A stretch of DNA of 64,000 bases from Microbacterium rhizomatis (GTDB taxonomy: Bacteria; Actinomycetota; Actinomycetes; Actinomycetales; Microbacteriaceae), in contig NZ_VYSA01000001.1 in the NCBI RefSeq assembly GCF_008710745.1, forward strand, positions 434,001 through 498,000. Direction: 5' to 3'. Made by a program: the position numbers and the translations under genes. Position 1 is the stretch's first letter. Each line of letters opens with the position of its first letter. The notes beneath the pieces were generated by a model. That model did not search any database. It was not told where the DNA came from and saw nothing but the letters and a program-made list of their open reading frames with translations. Shown here piece by piece: positions 18,239 to 26,258 of this stretch.

Positions 18239-19612
18239 CTACAGCGCGTGCAGTGGCTTGCCCGCGAGGGCGAGGAACGCCTCGCCCAGCGCTTCGCTCT
18301 GGGTGGGGTGCGCGTGGATGAACGGGGCGATGTCTTCGGGGTGCGCTTCCCAGCCGACGGCGAGCTGCGCCTCGGTGATGAGCTCGCCGACCCGATCGCC
18401 GACCAGGTGCACACCCAGCACCGGACCCTCTTTTGCGCGGACGACCTTGACGATTCCACCTGTACCGATGATCTCGCTCTTGCCGTTGCCCGCGAGGTTG
18501 TACTCGTATGAGACGACCGCGTCGACCCCGTGGGCGGCGACCGCCTGGGCTTCGGAAAGTCCCACGGACGCCACTTCGGGGTGGGAGTAGGTGACCTTCG
18601 GGATCTGGACATCGGGGACCAGCACCGGATGAAGTCCGGCGATCTCCTCGGCGACGAAGATCCCCTGCTGGAATCCGCGGTGAGCCAGCTGCAGCCCCGG
18701 AACGATGTCACCGGCCGCCCACACGTGATCAGCGGCGGTGCGAAGGCGCTCATCCGTCACGACGAAGCCGCGATCGAGCACCACACCCGACTCCTCGTAG
18801 CCGAGTCCTGCCGTCGCAGGCCCCCGCCCGACGGCGACGAGCAGGTAGTCGGCCGTGTACTCCGTGCCGTTCTCGAGGGTGACGGTCACGGAGGCGTCCG
18901 ACTGGGTCGCGCGTGCGAATCGAACGCCCAGCGAGAACGTGATCCCGCGCTTGCGGAAGGCGCGCTCCAGCGTCTTGCTCGAGGTGATGTCCTCATTGGG
19001 GACAAGGTGATCCAGCGCCTCGACGATCGTGACGTCCACACCGAACGACCTCCAGATGCTGGCGAACTCGACGCCGATCACACCACCTCCGAGGATGACG
19101 ACCCGCTCGGGAATCTCGTCGAGCTCCAGCGCGTGCTCGCTCGTGAGAATCCGGCCTCCGATCTCCAAGCCGGGAAGCGAGCGACTGTACGACCCCGTGG
19201 CCAGGACGACGTCCGTGCCGCGGTACAGGTCGTCGCCCACGCGCACCGCCGGCCCGCTTTCGAGCCTGCCCTCGCCACGGACCACGATGATCCCGCGGGC
19301 CTTGACCAGACCCTCGAGGCCCTTGTACTTCTTCGCCACGATGCCCTCGCGGTAGTCGCGCAGGCCCATCGGGTCTACGCCGTCGAGCTGGGCGCGGATT
19401 CCGACAGTCGCGGCGTCCCTCGTCATATCGGCGACCTCGGCGGCGTGCAGGAGAGCCTTCGTCGGGATGCACCCACGGTGCAGGCAGGTCCCGCCGACCT
19501 TGTCCTGCTCGATCAGAGCGACCGAGCGGCCCAACTCTGCCGCTCTCAGCGCCGCCGCGTAGCCACCGCTACCACCGCCCAGGACGACCAGATCGAATGC
19601 GTGCTCGGTCAT
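18239..19612 (-). CDS. lpdA: Dihydrolipoyl dehydrogenase (E3)
   Basis: FAD enzyme that reoxidises the dihydrolipoyl groups of the E2 protein, passing electrons to NAD+. The 457 residues show the FAD-binding GGGSGGYAAALRAAELG near residue 12, the redox disulfide GGTCLHRGCIPTK (C43, C48), the NAD-binding GGGVIGVEFASIW and a second FAD motif VWAAGDIVPG. The C-terminal HAHPTQSEALGEA has the catalytic His and Glu. The ATG overlaps the upstream aminopeptidase stop by four bases (ATGA), so translation is probably coupled. Its position just ahead of sucB supports a shared complex. Confidence 0.95.
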   Translation of the reverse strand: MTEHAFDLVVLGGGSGGYAAALRAAELGRSVALIEQDKVGGTCLHRGCIPTKALLHAAEVADMTRDAATVGIRAQLDGVDPMGLRDYREGIVAKKYKGLEGLVKARGIIVVRGEGRLESGPAVRVGDDLYRGTDVVLATGSYSRSLPGLEIGGRILTSEHALELDEIPERVVILGGGVIGVEFASIWRSFGVDVTIVEALDHLVPNEDITSSKTLERAFRKRGITFSLGVRFARATQSDASVTVTLENGTEYTADYLLVAVGRGPATAGLGYEESGVVLDRGFVVTDERLRTAADHVWAAGDIVPGLQLAHRGFQQGIFVAEEIAGLHPVLVPDVQIPKVTYSHPEVASVGLSEAQAVAAHGVDAVVSYEYNLAGNGKSEIIGTGGIVKVVRAKEGPVLGVHLVGDRVGELITEAQLAVGWEAHPEDIAPFIHAHPTQSEALGEAFLALAGKPLHAL

Positions 19613-21102
19613 CGTGATGCTCCCTCTGCCGAATCAGTCCCGACGAAGTCGATCAGAGCCCGTACGGTGGCCCCGGTCGGTCCCTTGTCCGTGAAGCCGT
19701 ACCCTGCGCCCTTGTTCATTCCGACGCCCGCGATGTCCAGATGCACCCAGGGGATGCGCGGGGCGTCGACCTCATCCGAGACGGGTCCGACGAAGTGCTG
19801 CAGGAACAGGCCGGCGAAGAGCGAACCACCCGCGGGATCGCCGATCTTGGCGTTCTGAAGGTCGGCGATCGGCGAATCGAGGTCTTCCTTCATGTGGGCG
19901 GGCAGGGGGAGCTGCCATGCCGGTTCGCCGACGCGCGCCGACGACGCGAGGTACGCGCGCACGGCGGCGTCGTCGCCCATGACACCGGCGTGGCGGGTGC
20001 CGAGCGCGACGGTGATGGCACCGGTCAGAGTGGCCACGTCGACGATGACATCCGGATGCTCGCGGCTGGCCGCGACGAGTCCGTCGGCCATGACGAGCCT
20101 GCCCTCTGCGTCGGTGTTGAGGACTTCGACGGTCGTGCCGTCCAGCATCCTGAGGACATCTCCCGGGCGCGTCGCGCGCCCGGACGGCATGTTGTCGGCG
20201 ATGCAGAGCCACGCCGTCACCCGTACCGCCAGACCCAGGGTCGCCACGGCCCTCAGGACTGCCAGGGCCGTCGCGGCGCCGCACATGTCGTACTTCATTC
20301 CGACCATGCCTGCGGGGGGCTTCAGGGAGAGCCCGCCCGTGTCGAAGGTGATCCCCTTTCCGACGAGCGCCACGTGGCGTGCCGCGCCGGCGGGGGAGTA
20401 CGAGAGGCGGACGAGTCGCGGCGGCCGATCCGACCCCTGGCCGACTCCGAGGATGCCCCCATATCCGCCGGCGGCGAGTTCTTCCTCGTCCAGCACGTCG
20501 ACGTCGACGGGAAGGCCCGCGACGGCTTCGATCGCGCGTTCGGCGAAATCGGCGGGGCCGAGCCATTCAGCCGGAATCGACACCAGGTCCTTCACCAGGG
20601 CGACGGCCGAAGCCGCGGCGGTGACGGCTGCGATCTGGTCCGCATCGACGGTCTCCACCATGCCGTGCACGGTCACACGCGCCGCGCGCGGCTTGGGCGC
20701 GGACGTCTTGTAGTCGTCGAACCGATACCCGCCCAGCGCGGCTCCCTCGGCGACGGCCCGCCACGACGACGGCTCCGCCGCCGGCGCGCTCACGGCGACG
20801 TTCGCGAACCCGGTGAGGGTGCGGATGCCGGTGCCCACGGCGTTGCGCAGAGCCGCGGCATCCGGTCGCGTCCCTGTGCCCACGATCGCGAGCGGGAGGG
20901 ATGTGCTCTCGGGTGCGAACACCCGGTGGTATGACGACGGGGCGCCGCTGAACCCGATCGCCAGGAGAGCCTCACGCAGACCGGGCCACTCGTCGACGAC
21001 GGCCGGGTCGTCTCCCTCCAACGGCGGGAGAGCAAGGAGGATCGCGTCGTCCTCCGTCTCTCGAATCGGCAGCGGACTGTAAACGAGGTCGGGGAACGAC
21101 AT
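19609..21102 (-). CDS. pepA: Leucyl aminopeptidase (M17)
   Basis: Cytosolic manganese/zinc exopeptidase that removes N-terminal residues from peptides. The 497-residue protein has an N-terminal alpha/beta domain and the M17 catalytic domain. That domain carries GKGITFDTGGLSLKP (metal- and bicarbonate-site residues), MKYDMCGAA, and the family signature NTDAEGRLVMAD. A start at 21102 is proposed, with GGAGG close upstream; an ATG at 21111 would add three residues. It is the first gene of an operon with lpdA and sucB. Mycobacterium also keeps pepB close to the E2 gene. Confidence 0.92.
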   Translation of the reverse strand: MSFPDLVYSPLPIRETEDDAILLALPPLEGDDPAVVDEWPGLREALLAIGFSGAPSSYHRVFAPESTSLPLAIVGTGTRPDAAALRNAVGTGIRTLTGFANVAVSAPAAEPSSWRAVAEGAALGGYRFDDYKTSAPKPRAARVTVHGMVETVDADQIAAVTAAASAVALVKDLVSIPAEWLGPADFAERAIEAVAGLPVDVDVLDEEELAAGGYGGILGVGQGSDRPPRLVRLSYSPAGAARHVALVGKGITFDTGGLSLKPPAGMVGMKYDMCGAATALAVLRAVATLGLAVRVTAWLCIADNMPSGRATRPGDVLRMLDGTTVEVLNTDAEGRLVMADGLVAASREHPDVIVDVATLTGAITVALGTRHAGVMGDDAAVRAYLASSARVGEPAWQLPLPAHMKEDLDSPIADLQNAKIGDPAGGSLFAGLFLQHFVGPVSDEVDAPRIPWVHLDIAGVGMNKGAGYGFTDKGPTGATVRALIDFVGTDSAEGASR

Positions 21103-21174
21103 GACCTCCATCCTAGGTACGGGTGTGTTCGCTCTGAGCGGGACGGTTGCCGCGCCCTCCGCGGACTCGGCTCG

Positions 21175-21180
21175 TAGAGT
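21175..21180 (+). promoter_or_regulatory. -10 box of the leaderless PAC2 gene
   Basis: TAGAGT ends 6 nt ahead of the ATG at 21187. Confidence 0.5.
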
Positions 21181-21186
21181 GGGAAC

Positions 21187-22110
21187 ATGCCCCTGTCCGA
21201 GCCTCTGTTCGAACGCGTCGCGTCGGCGCCGCCCGTTCCGCGCGGGCTGCCGCTGGTGATCGCGCTGACGGGGTTCACGGACGCGGGGAACGCCGTCGCA
21301 CGCCTCGTGGAATACTTCCGCGACGACCTCGCGCCCCACACCCTCGCGGTGTTCTCCAACGACGTACTGCTGGACTACCGCGCGAGACGCCCGCTCGTGT
21401 CGTTCGACCAGGACCATCTCACCGACTATCGGCCCCCGCGCCTCGAGCTCTCACTAGTGCACGACGCGCTGGGGCAGCCCTTCGTCCTGCTGGCCGGCTA
21501 CGAGCCTGATTTCGCATGGGAATCCTTTTCCCAGACCGTGCTCGGTTTGGCCGACTCGCTCGGCGTGTCGTCCGTCACCTGGGTCCACGCCATCCCGATG
21601 CCTGTTCCGCACACCCGTCCGATCGGAACGACCGTGAGCGGCACGCGCAGCGACCTCACGAAGGCGCACTCGGTGTGGCAGCCGCACACCCAGGTGCCCG
21701 CCACGGTCGGACACCTTCTGGAGTACCGCTTCGCGGAAGCCGGAGCATCCGTCGCGGGATTCGTGCTCCTCGTGCCGCATTACCTCGGCGACACCGAGTT
21801 CCCTGCTGCGACGCTGGCGGCGCTGGACGCGCTGACCGTCGCGACCGGACTCGTCTTCACCGGTGAGGACTTGCGGGAGGAGAACCGGCAATACCTCGCG
21901 AAGGTCGAAGAGCAGGTCGAGGGGAGCGAAGAGCTCTCGCGAATGCTCCAGGGCCTCGAGGAGCGGTATGACGCTTACATGGCGGGTTCGACCCTCGCCA
22001 CCCCGATCATCCACACCGGGGATCTCCCCAGCGCGGACGAGCTCGCGGCCGAGCTGGAGCGGTTCCTCGCGAGCCGGCCGTCCGGGGACGACGACAAGCG
22101 CGGGTCCTGA
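21187..22110 (+). CDS. PAC2 family protein (proteasome-assembly-chaperone fold)
   Basis: A 307-residue soluble protein of the PAC2 family, whose eukaryotic members assist proteasome assembly. In actinobacteria the family is widespread, including in species without a proteasome, and its function is unclear. Typical features are LVIALTGFTDAGNAVARLVEYF near residue 22, the LLAGYEPDFAWESF segment, and a C-terminal helical stretch after TGEDLREENRQYL. The C-terminus is charged. The gene appears leaderless and is divergent from pepA, with 84 bp between the starts. Confidence 0.85.
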   Translation: MPLSEPLFERVASAPPVPRGLPLVIALTGFTDAGNAVARLVEYFRDDLAPHTLAVFSNDVLLDYRARRPLVSFDQDHLTDYRPPRLELSLVHDALGQPFVLLAGYEPDFAWESFSQTVLGLADSLGVSSVTWVHAIPMPVPHTRPIGTTVSGTRSDLTKAHSVWQPHTQVPATVGHLLEYRFAEAGASVAGFVLLVPHYLGDTEFPAATLAALDALTVATGLVFTGEDLREENRQYLAKVEEQVEGSEELSRMLQGLEERYDAYMAGSTLATPIIHTGDLPSADELAAELERFLASRPSGDDDKRGS

Positions 22111-22190
22111 ACGGAATACCCGGGCGCCGGATTTCGTTGTCTTTCTCGTGTCTCGCGCACGGCACGTGATGTCGGGCGCAGAACGTATGC

Positions 22191-22196
22191 GATACT
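22191..22196 (+). promoter_or_regulatory. Candidate -10 box of sigA
   Basis: GATACT within TATGCGATACTAG. Transcription from here would give a leader of about 120 nt before the GTG at 22326. No good -35 was seen. Confidence 0.4.
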
Positions 22197-22211
22197 AGAG
22201 GACCTGACCCG

Positions 22212-22259
22212 TTGTCAACCGATGTCTCCGAGCCTTCTCGAGGACAAAGGACTTGACAA
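22212..22259 (+). promoter_or_regulatory. Nested stem-loop in the sigA leader
   Basis: Outer arms TTGTCAA (22212-22218) and TTGACAA (22253-22259) are exact reverse complements. Between them GTCTCCGAG (22224-22232) and CTCGAGGAC (22237-22245) form a 7-of-9 paired stem closed by a CCTT tetraloop. The element is inside the predicted 5' leader of the sigma-factor mRNA. Confidence 0.5.
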
Positions 22260-22325
22260 GGGTCTTACTAGTGTCCGAACACGACTGATGGGCGTCGACA
22301 CTCGCCCGCCGGTGAAAGGCGAACC

Positions 22326-23738
22326 GTGACCGCAGGCACGAAGACCACCACCCGCTCCCGCAGCACCGCAGACATCGAGACCGCTGAGGTCGTCGACGAG
22401 GTGACGCCGACGAAGACGCCGGCTGCTGCGGCCAAGAAGGCATCGGCCAAGACCGGTGCCGCGAAGGCTACGACCGGCAAGGCGGCGACCGCGAAGAGCG
22501 CTCCCGCCAAGGCCGGCGCCGCGAAGGCGAAGGCAGGCGCGAAGGGCGCGGCCGAAGACGCCGAAGAGATCGACGACGACATCGAGCTCGAAGATGTCGA
22601 GGTCGAAGAGCTCGACACCGAGGACGAGACGCCGCCCACCCCGGCCGCGCGGGGCCGCAAGGCTGCCGAGCCCGAGGCGTCCGACGCGGAGGCGTCCGAC
22701 GAGGACGACGACGATGACGACGAGAAGAAGCCGACGTTCTCCGAACCGCTTCCGACCGGCGCGATCGTCATCTCCTCGAGCGACGACGAGGACGTACCCG
22801 TCTACTCGACGCAGATCACCGGCGCCACGGCAGACCCGGTCAAGGACTATCTGAAGCAGATCGGCAAGGTTCCGCTGCTGAACGCGGCCGAAGAGGTCGA
22901 GCTCGCGATGCGCATCGAGGCGGGCCTCTTCGCCGAAGAGAAGCTGTCGCACATGTCCGCCGCCGAGAAGACGAGTCAGATCGGTCTCGATCTCCAGTGG
23001 GTCGCTCGTGACGGTCAGCGTGCCAAGTCCCACCTGCTCGGGGCCAACCTCCGCCTGGTCGTCTCTCTGGCCAAGCGCTACACGGGTCGCGGCATGCAGT
23101 TCCTCGACCTCATCCAGGAGGGCAACCTCGGCCTCATCCGTGCGGTCGAGAAGTTCGACTACACCAAGGGCTTCAAGTTCTCGACGTATGCGACGTGGTG
23201 GATCCGGCAGGCGATCACGCGCGCCATGGCCGACCAGGCCCGTACGATCCGCATCCCCGTCCACATGGTCGAGGTCATCAACAAGCTTGCCCGTGTGCAG
23301 CGCCAGATGCTCCAGGATCTCGGCCGTGAGCCCACTCCGGAAGAGCTCAGTCGCGAACTCGACATGACGCCGGAGAAGGTCATCGAGGTGCAGAAGTATG
23401 GTCGTGAGCCGATCTCTCTGCACACGCCTCTCGGCGAGGACGGCGACAGCGAGTTCGGCGACCTGATCGAAGACACCGAGGCGGTGGTCCCCGCCGACGC
23501 GGTGGGCTTCACGATGCTGCAGCGCCAGCTCGAGTCGCTGCTGGACTCGCTCTCCGAGCGCGAGGCCGGTGTGATCCGGATGCGCTTCGGACTCGGCGAC
23601 GGCCAGCCCAAGACCCTCGACCAGATCGGCGACACGTTCGGGGTCACCCGCGAGCGGATCCGTCAGATCGAGTCGAAGACGATGGCCAAGCTGCGGCATC
23701 CCTCCCGCTCGCAGTCCCTCCGGGACTACCTCGAGTGA
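22326..23738 (+). CDS. sigA: Housekeeping RNA polymerase sigma factor (group 1)
   Basis: Primary sigma-70 factor that directs RNA polymerase to -10/-35 promoters. The 470 residues begin with a low-complexity Lys/Ala then Asp/Glu-rich extension of about 130 residues, as in actinobacterial HrdB/SigA. Region 1.2 follows ([16 protein letters not shown] near 175), then region 2 ([22 protein letters not shown], the DNA-melting and -10 recognition helix), region 3, and region 4 ([20 protein letters not shown], the -35 helix-turn-helix). The start is GTG at 22326, with GAAAGG upstream. Its stop codon shares a base with the next gene's ATG. Confidence 0.96.
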   Translation: MTAGTKTTTRSRSTADIETAEVVDEVTPTKTPAAAAKKASAKTGAAKATTGKAATAKSAPAKAGAAKAKAGAKGAAEDAEEIDDDIELEDVEVEELDTEDETPPTPAARGRKAAEPEASDAEASDEDDDDDDEKKPTFSEPLPTGAIVISSSDDEDVPVYSTQITGATADPVKDYLKQIGKVPLLNAAEEVELAMRIEAGLFAEEKLSHMSAAEKTSQIGLDLQWVARDGQRAKSHLLGANLRLVVSLAKRYTGRGMQFLDLIQEGNLGLIRAVEKFDYTKGFKFSTYATWWIRQAITRAMADQARTIRIPVHMVEVINKLARVQRQMLQDLGREPTPEELSRELDMTPEKVIEVQKYGREPISLHTPLGEDGDSEFGDLIEDTEAVVPADAVGFTMLQRQLESLLDSLSEREAGVIRMRFGLGDGQPKTLDQIGDTFGVTRERIRQIESKTMAKLRHPSRSQSLRDYLE

Positions 23739-24433
23739 TGGCCGAGGCCAACGCGGGCAAAGCTCTCACGATCGACGTGGACGGCACGTCTTTCTCGCGC
23801 ATCCCGATCCGTACGCGGGTCGTGCTGCACGGGGATGAGCTCGATCCGTTCATCTCGGAGTACGCGCAGGGAGTCGTCCAGCAGGGCGACATCCTCTTCG
23901 TGACCGAGAAGATCGTGGCGATCACGCAGGGCCGCTCCTACCCGATCGAATCCATCCAGCCGCGCCGGCTTGCACGGTTTCTGTCGCGATTCGTCGTGCG
24001 CACGCCCCACGGCATCGGACTCGGAATGCCCGAGACGATGGAGATGGCCCTCCGCGAATGCGGCACGCCTCGCATCCTTCTCGCCGCCGCCGTGTCGGCC
24101 GTGACGAAGCTCTTCGGCCGTAAGGGCGACTTCTATCGGGTCGCCGGCGACAAGGCACGCGCGATCGACGGCCCCACGGAGGGCACGATGCCTCCCTACG
24201 ACCGTTCGGTCGTACTGGGCCCGGATCGTCCCCGCGAAGTGGCCGCGCACCTCAAGAGCCTGCTGACGGTTCCGGCGGAGGTCGCGGTCGTCGACATCAA
24301 CGACCTCGGCGGAAACATCCTCGGCTCGACGCTCGACCGGGCCGGGGAGCAGCGTCTCGTCCGTATCCTGGGCGACAACCCGCTCGGCCAGGGTCGGGAA
24401 TCGACGCCGCTTGGGATCGTCCGCCCGGTCTAG
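23738..24433 (+). CDS. F420 gamma-glutamyl ligase-like (CofE-like) protein
   Basis: A 231-residue protein resembling the CofE domain, whose known member adds L-glutamate to coenzyme F420-0 with GTP. Features of the fold here are ISEYAQGVVQQGDILFVTEKIVAITQG near residue 32, RTPHGIGLGMPETMEMAL near 88, and a VVDINDLGGNILG segment near 187. No other F420 gene is in the window, so a role with a different acceptor is possible. The ATG shares its A with the sigA stop (TGATG), implying co-transcription and coupled translation with the sigma factor. It converges with the ATP-grasp gene. Confidence 0.7.
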   Translation: MAEANAGKALTIDVDGTSFSRIPIRTRVVLHGDELDPFISEYAQGVVQQGDILFVTEKIVAITQGRSYPIESIQPRRLARFLSRFVVRTPHGIGLGMPETMEMALRECGTPRILLAAAVSAVTKLFGRKGDFYRVAGDKARAIDGPTEGTMPPYDRSVVLGPDRPREVAAHLKSLLTVPAEVAVVDINDLGGNILGSTLDRAGEQRLVRILGDNPLGQGRESTPLGIVRPV

Positions 24434-24461
24434 GCGTCGATGCGGGCGCAACGCCCGTCCG

Positions 24462-25484
24462 TCAGAAGCCGATGGCCTCGCGGTAGCGGGGCTTGTGGCC
24501 CGTCCGGATCCCGGTGACGCTCGGCTTGTTCTCGTACACTCCGGCACCCCAGTTGCCCTCTACGAGCACGGGGCCGGTCGGGGTCACGACGATGTCCCAG
24601 CCGACGTACTGGACCTGCGGGACGACCCGGGCGACCCGATCGACGAACGCCTTCACGTCGTCGATCATCGGCAGCTGGAAGTCACCGATCACGAAGCCGG
24701 AATCCGGGTGGGTGCGGTGGACATGACCGTGTGAGTCGTAACCGGCGCCGACCGCGTGGCCGTCGTCGTCCAGCATCGTGTAGAAGCCGCCGAATGTCAT
24801 CTGGTCGCTCACGGCGCCCCGGCCGAACTTCTGGGCCATCGCGAGGATGTGCGTGCGCTCCCCATCGAAGAATGCCGTGACTCGGGTCGTGTTGACTGTG
24901 CCAGGGCAGACGGCGGCGAGATCGGGATGCTGGACGATGACCTCTTCGACGAGCAGCTCGCCGCGCGAAAGCAGGTCGGAGTGGAATCGCGACCAGTCCT
25001 CGATCTCCTCCGCGTGATAGCGGTGCACGCCCGTTCCGGCTTGGCCGACCGGCTCCTTCGTCACGATCGTGCCCTGACGTTGGGTGAACTCGCGCAGCGC
25101 CTCGGCGTTGCCCTCGGCGACGACCATCCATTCGCGCTTGAGGAAGTCGGAGAACGCGTGATCGAACTCGACCTTGTCTTGGAACAGGTGGCGGAAATCG
25201 GGGTGGTCGTACTTCTGCGACAGCTGGTTCGAGACCGGGTGGGTCATGTAGGTCGCGCGCTCGTCGCGGTTCAGGATCGCGAAGTCGTAGTCGATGTAGT
25301 CCTGGAACCCGACGTTGCGCACGCCCGCCTGCCACAGCATGTCGACGACGACCGCCGGCATCCACTTGCCGTGGTCGGCGGAAGCTTCGCGCGCGCGCTC
25401 GAGGACCGATCCGACGTTGATGCGTCGTGCGCGGTCGGCGAGGTAGTGCAGGCGAGGCGCGAGGCCGAGGCCGTTCTGAGGCAT
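24462..25484 (-). CDS. ATP-grasp ligase-like protein (sugar-transfer-associated type)
   Basis: A 340-residue protein of the ATP-grasp superfamily, closest by eye to the family called sugar-transfer-associated ATP-grasp. Motifs include TIVTKEPVGQAGTGVHRYH (nucleotide-binding Lys and Gly-rich loop) near residue 140, ELLVEEVIVQHPDL near 180, and the metal-ligand region TGPVLVEGNWGAGVYE near 310. Enzymes of this fold join a carboxylate to an amine or another nucleophile through an acyl phosphate; the substrates here are unknown. ATG at 25482-25484 has CCGGAG just upstream. It is divergent from the racemase pair, with only 45 bp between. Confidence 0.75.
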   Translation of the reverse strand: MPQNGLGLAPRLHYLADRARRINVGSVLERAREASADHGKWMPAVVVDMLWQAGVRNVGFQDYIDYDFAILNRDERATYMTHPVSNQLSQKYDHPDFRHLFQDKVEFDHAFSDFLKREWMVVAEGNAEALREFTQRQGTIVTKEPVGQAGTGVHRYHAEEIEDWSRFHSDLLSRGELLVEEVIVQHPDLAAVCPGTVNTTRVTAFFDGERTHILAMAQKFGRGAVSDQMTFGGFYTMLDDDGHAVGAGYDSHGHVHRTHPDSGFVIGDFQLPMIDDVKAFVDRVARVVPQVQYVGWDIVVTPTGPVLVEGNWGAGVYENKPSVTGIRTGHKPRYREAIGF

Positions 25485-25516
25485 GCGTGCTCCGGGGTAG
25501 GCGGCGGGGACCCGGA

Positions 25517-25523
25517 TAGTCTA
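25517..25523. promoter_or_regulatory. Overlapping divergent -10 boxes
   Basis: TAGTCTA reads as TAGTCT on the plus strand (7 nt before the GTG at 25530, a leaderless start) and TAGACT on the minus strand (toward the ATP-grasp gene). The two promoters would exclude each other or be regulated together. Confidence 0.5.
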
Positions 25524-25529
25524 GATGGC

Positions 25530-26258
25530 GTGATCGGGGCGGAACGCGGGCAGCAGACGCCCGGCGACGGCATCGGCCCGCGGAGCGCGCCGGTGGCTCG
25601 CATCGCGCTGGACGTTCTCGCGCGCAACGCCGCCGCGCTCGGGGGCCCCGATTCCGTGGCCGATCTGCGTGCGGACGCGTGGGGGCACGGAGTGGCACAT
25701 GCCGCGCCCGTGATCCTGCGAGCCGGGGTGGATTCCGTCATCGTCGACCCTGAGGATCGCGCTGCGGTGCTCGTCTCGGGTGTCGACTCGGCCAGGGTCG
25801 TGACGGCTGGCCGCCCCACCGTCGACCCCGCGGCGCTCTTAGGACTCCCCGGTGGCGGAACGACACCTGTCATGCGCCTGTACGGCTCTGTGCTCGGCGT
25901 CAAGCCGCTGCTGGCGGGCGAGGGCGTGTCCTACGGGTACGCGTATCGCGCCCCCGTAGACACGCATGTGGCGCTCGTGACGGGCGGGTACGCGCAGGGC
26001 ATCGTGCGCGAGCTGGGCGGGCGGGTGCGTGTCGTGATCGAAGGATCGCAGCATCCCATCGTCGGGCGGATCGCGATGGACGCCTGCGTCATCGACATCG
26101 GCGACAGTGAGATCGCTCGTGGCGCGACCGTGTGGTTCTTCGGAGACACGAGCACGGGCGCGCCCGCACTCAGCGATTGGACGGCCGCGGTGGGCTGGAC
26201 CGCTGCCGAACTCGTCACGTCCGTCGGCCGACTCGCGGTCAGGGAGCACACCTCGTGA
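25530..26258 (+). CDS. Alanine racemase C-terminal-domain protein with remnant barrel (subunit A of a split pair)
   Basis: A 242-residue protein. Residues 22-95 match the start of the alanine racemase barrel, but the PLP-lysine motif has become LRADAWGHG (R47 instead of Lys, W51 instead of Tyr). About 130 barrel residues are then missing. From residue 113 the C-terminal beta domain is well kept: GEGVSYGYAYRAP with Y135 (equivalent to the catalytic tyrosine, Tyr265 of the Geobacillus stearothermophilus enzyme), GGYAQG with Y154, and GRIAMDAC with M183. It cannot bind PLP covalently alone. The GTG start is supported by a TAGTCT box 7 nt upstream. Its stop overlaps the next gene by four bases (GTGA). 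Confidence 0.8.
   Translation: MIGAERGQQTPGDGIGPRSAPVARIALDVLARNAAALGGPDSVADLRADAWGHGVAHAAPVILRAGVDSVIVDPEDRAAVLVSGVDSARVVTAGRPTVDPAALLGLPGGGTTPVMRLYGSVLGVKPLLAGEGVSYGYAYRAPVDTHVALVTGGYAQGIVRELGGRVRVVIEGSQHPIVGRIAMDACVIDIGDSEIARGATVWFFGDTSTGAPALSDWTAAVGWTAAELVTSVGRLAVREHTS

Noticed and set aside
22253-22258. TTGACA as the -35 of sigA
   Set aside because: No -10 at 16-18 nt downstream; the hexamer is instead part of the leader hairpin arm.
24756-25529. N-terminal extension of racemase subunit A by more than 250 codons
   Set aside because: It would run antisense through the ATP-grasp gene; homology to alanine racemase begins only after 25590 and a promoter box lies at 25517.
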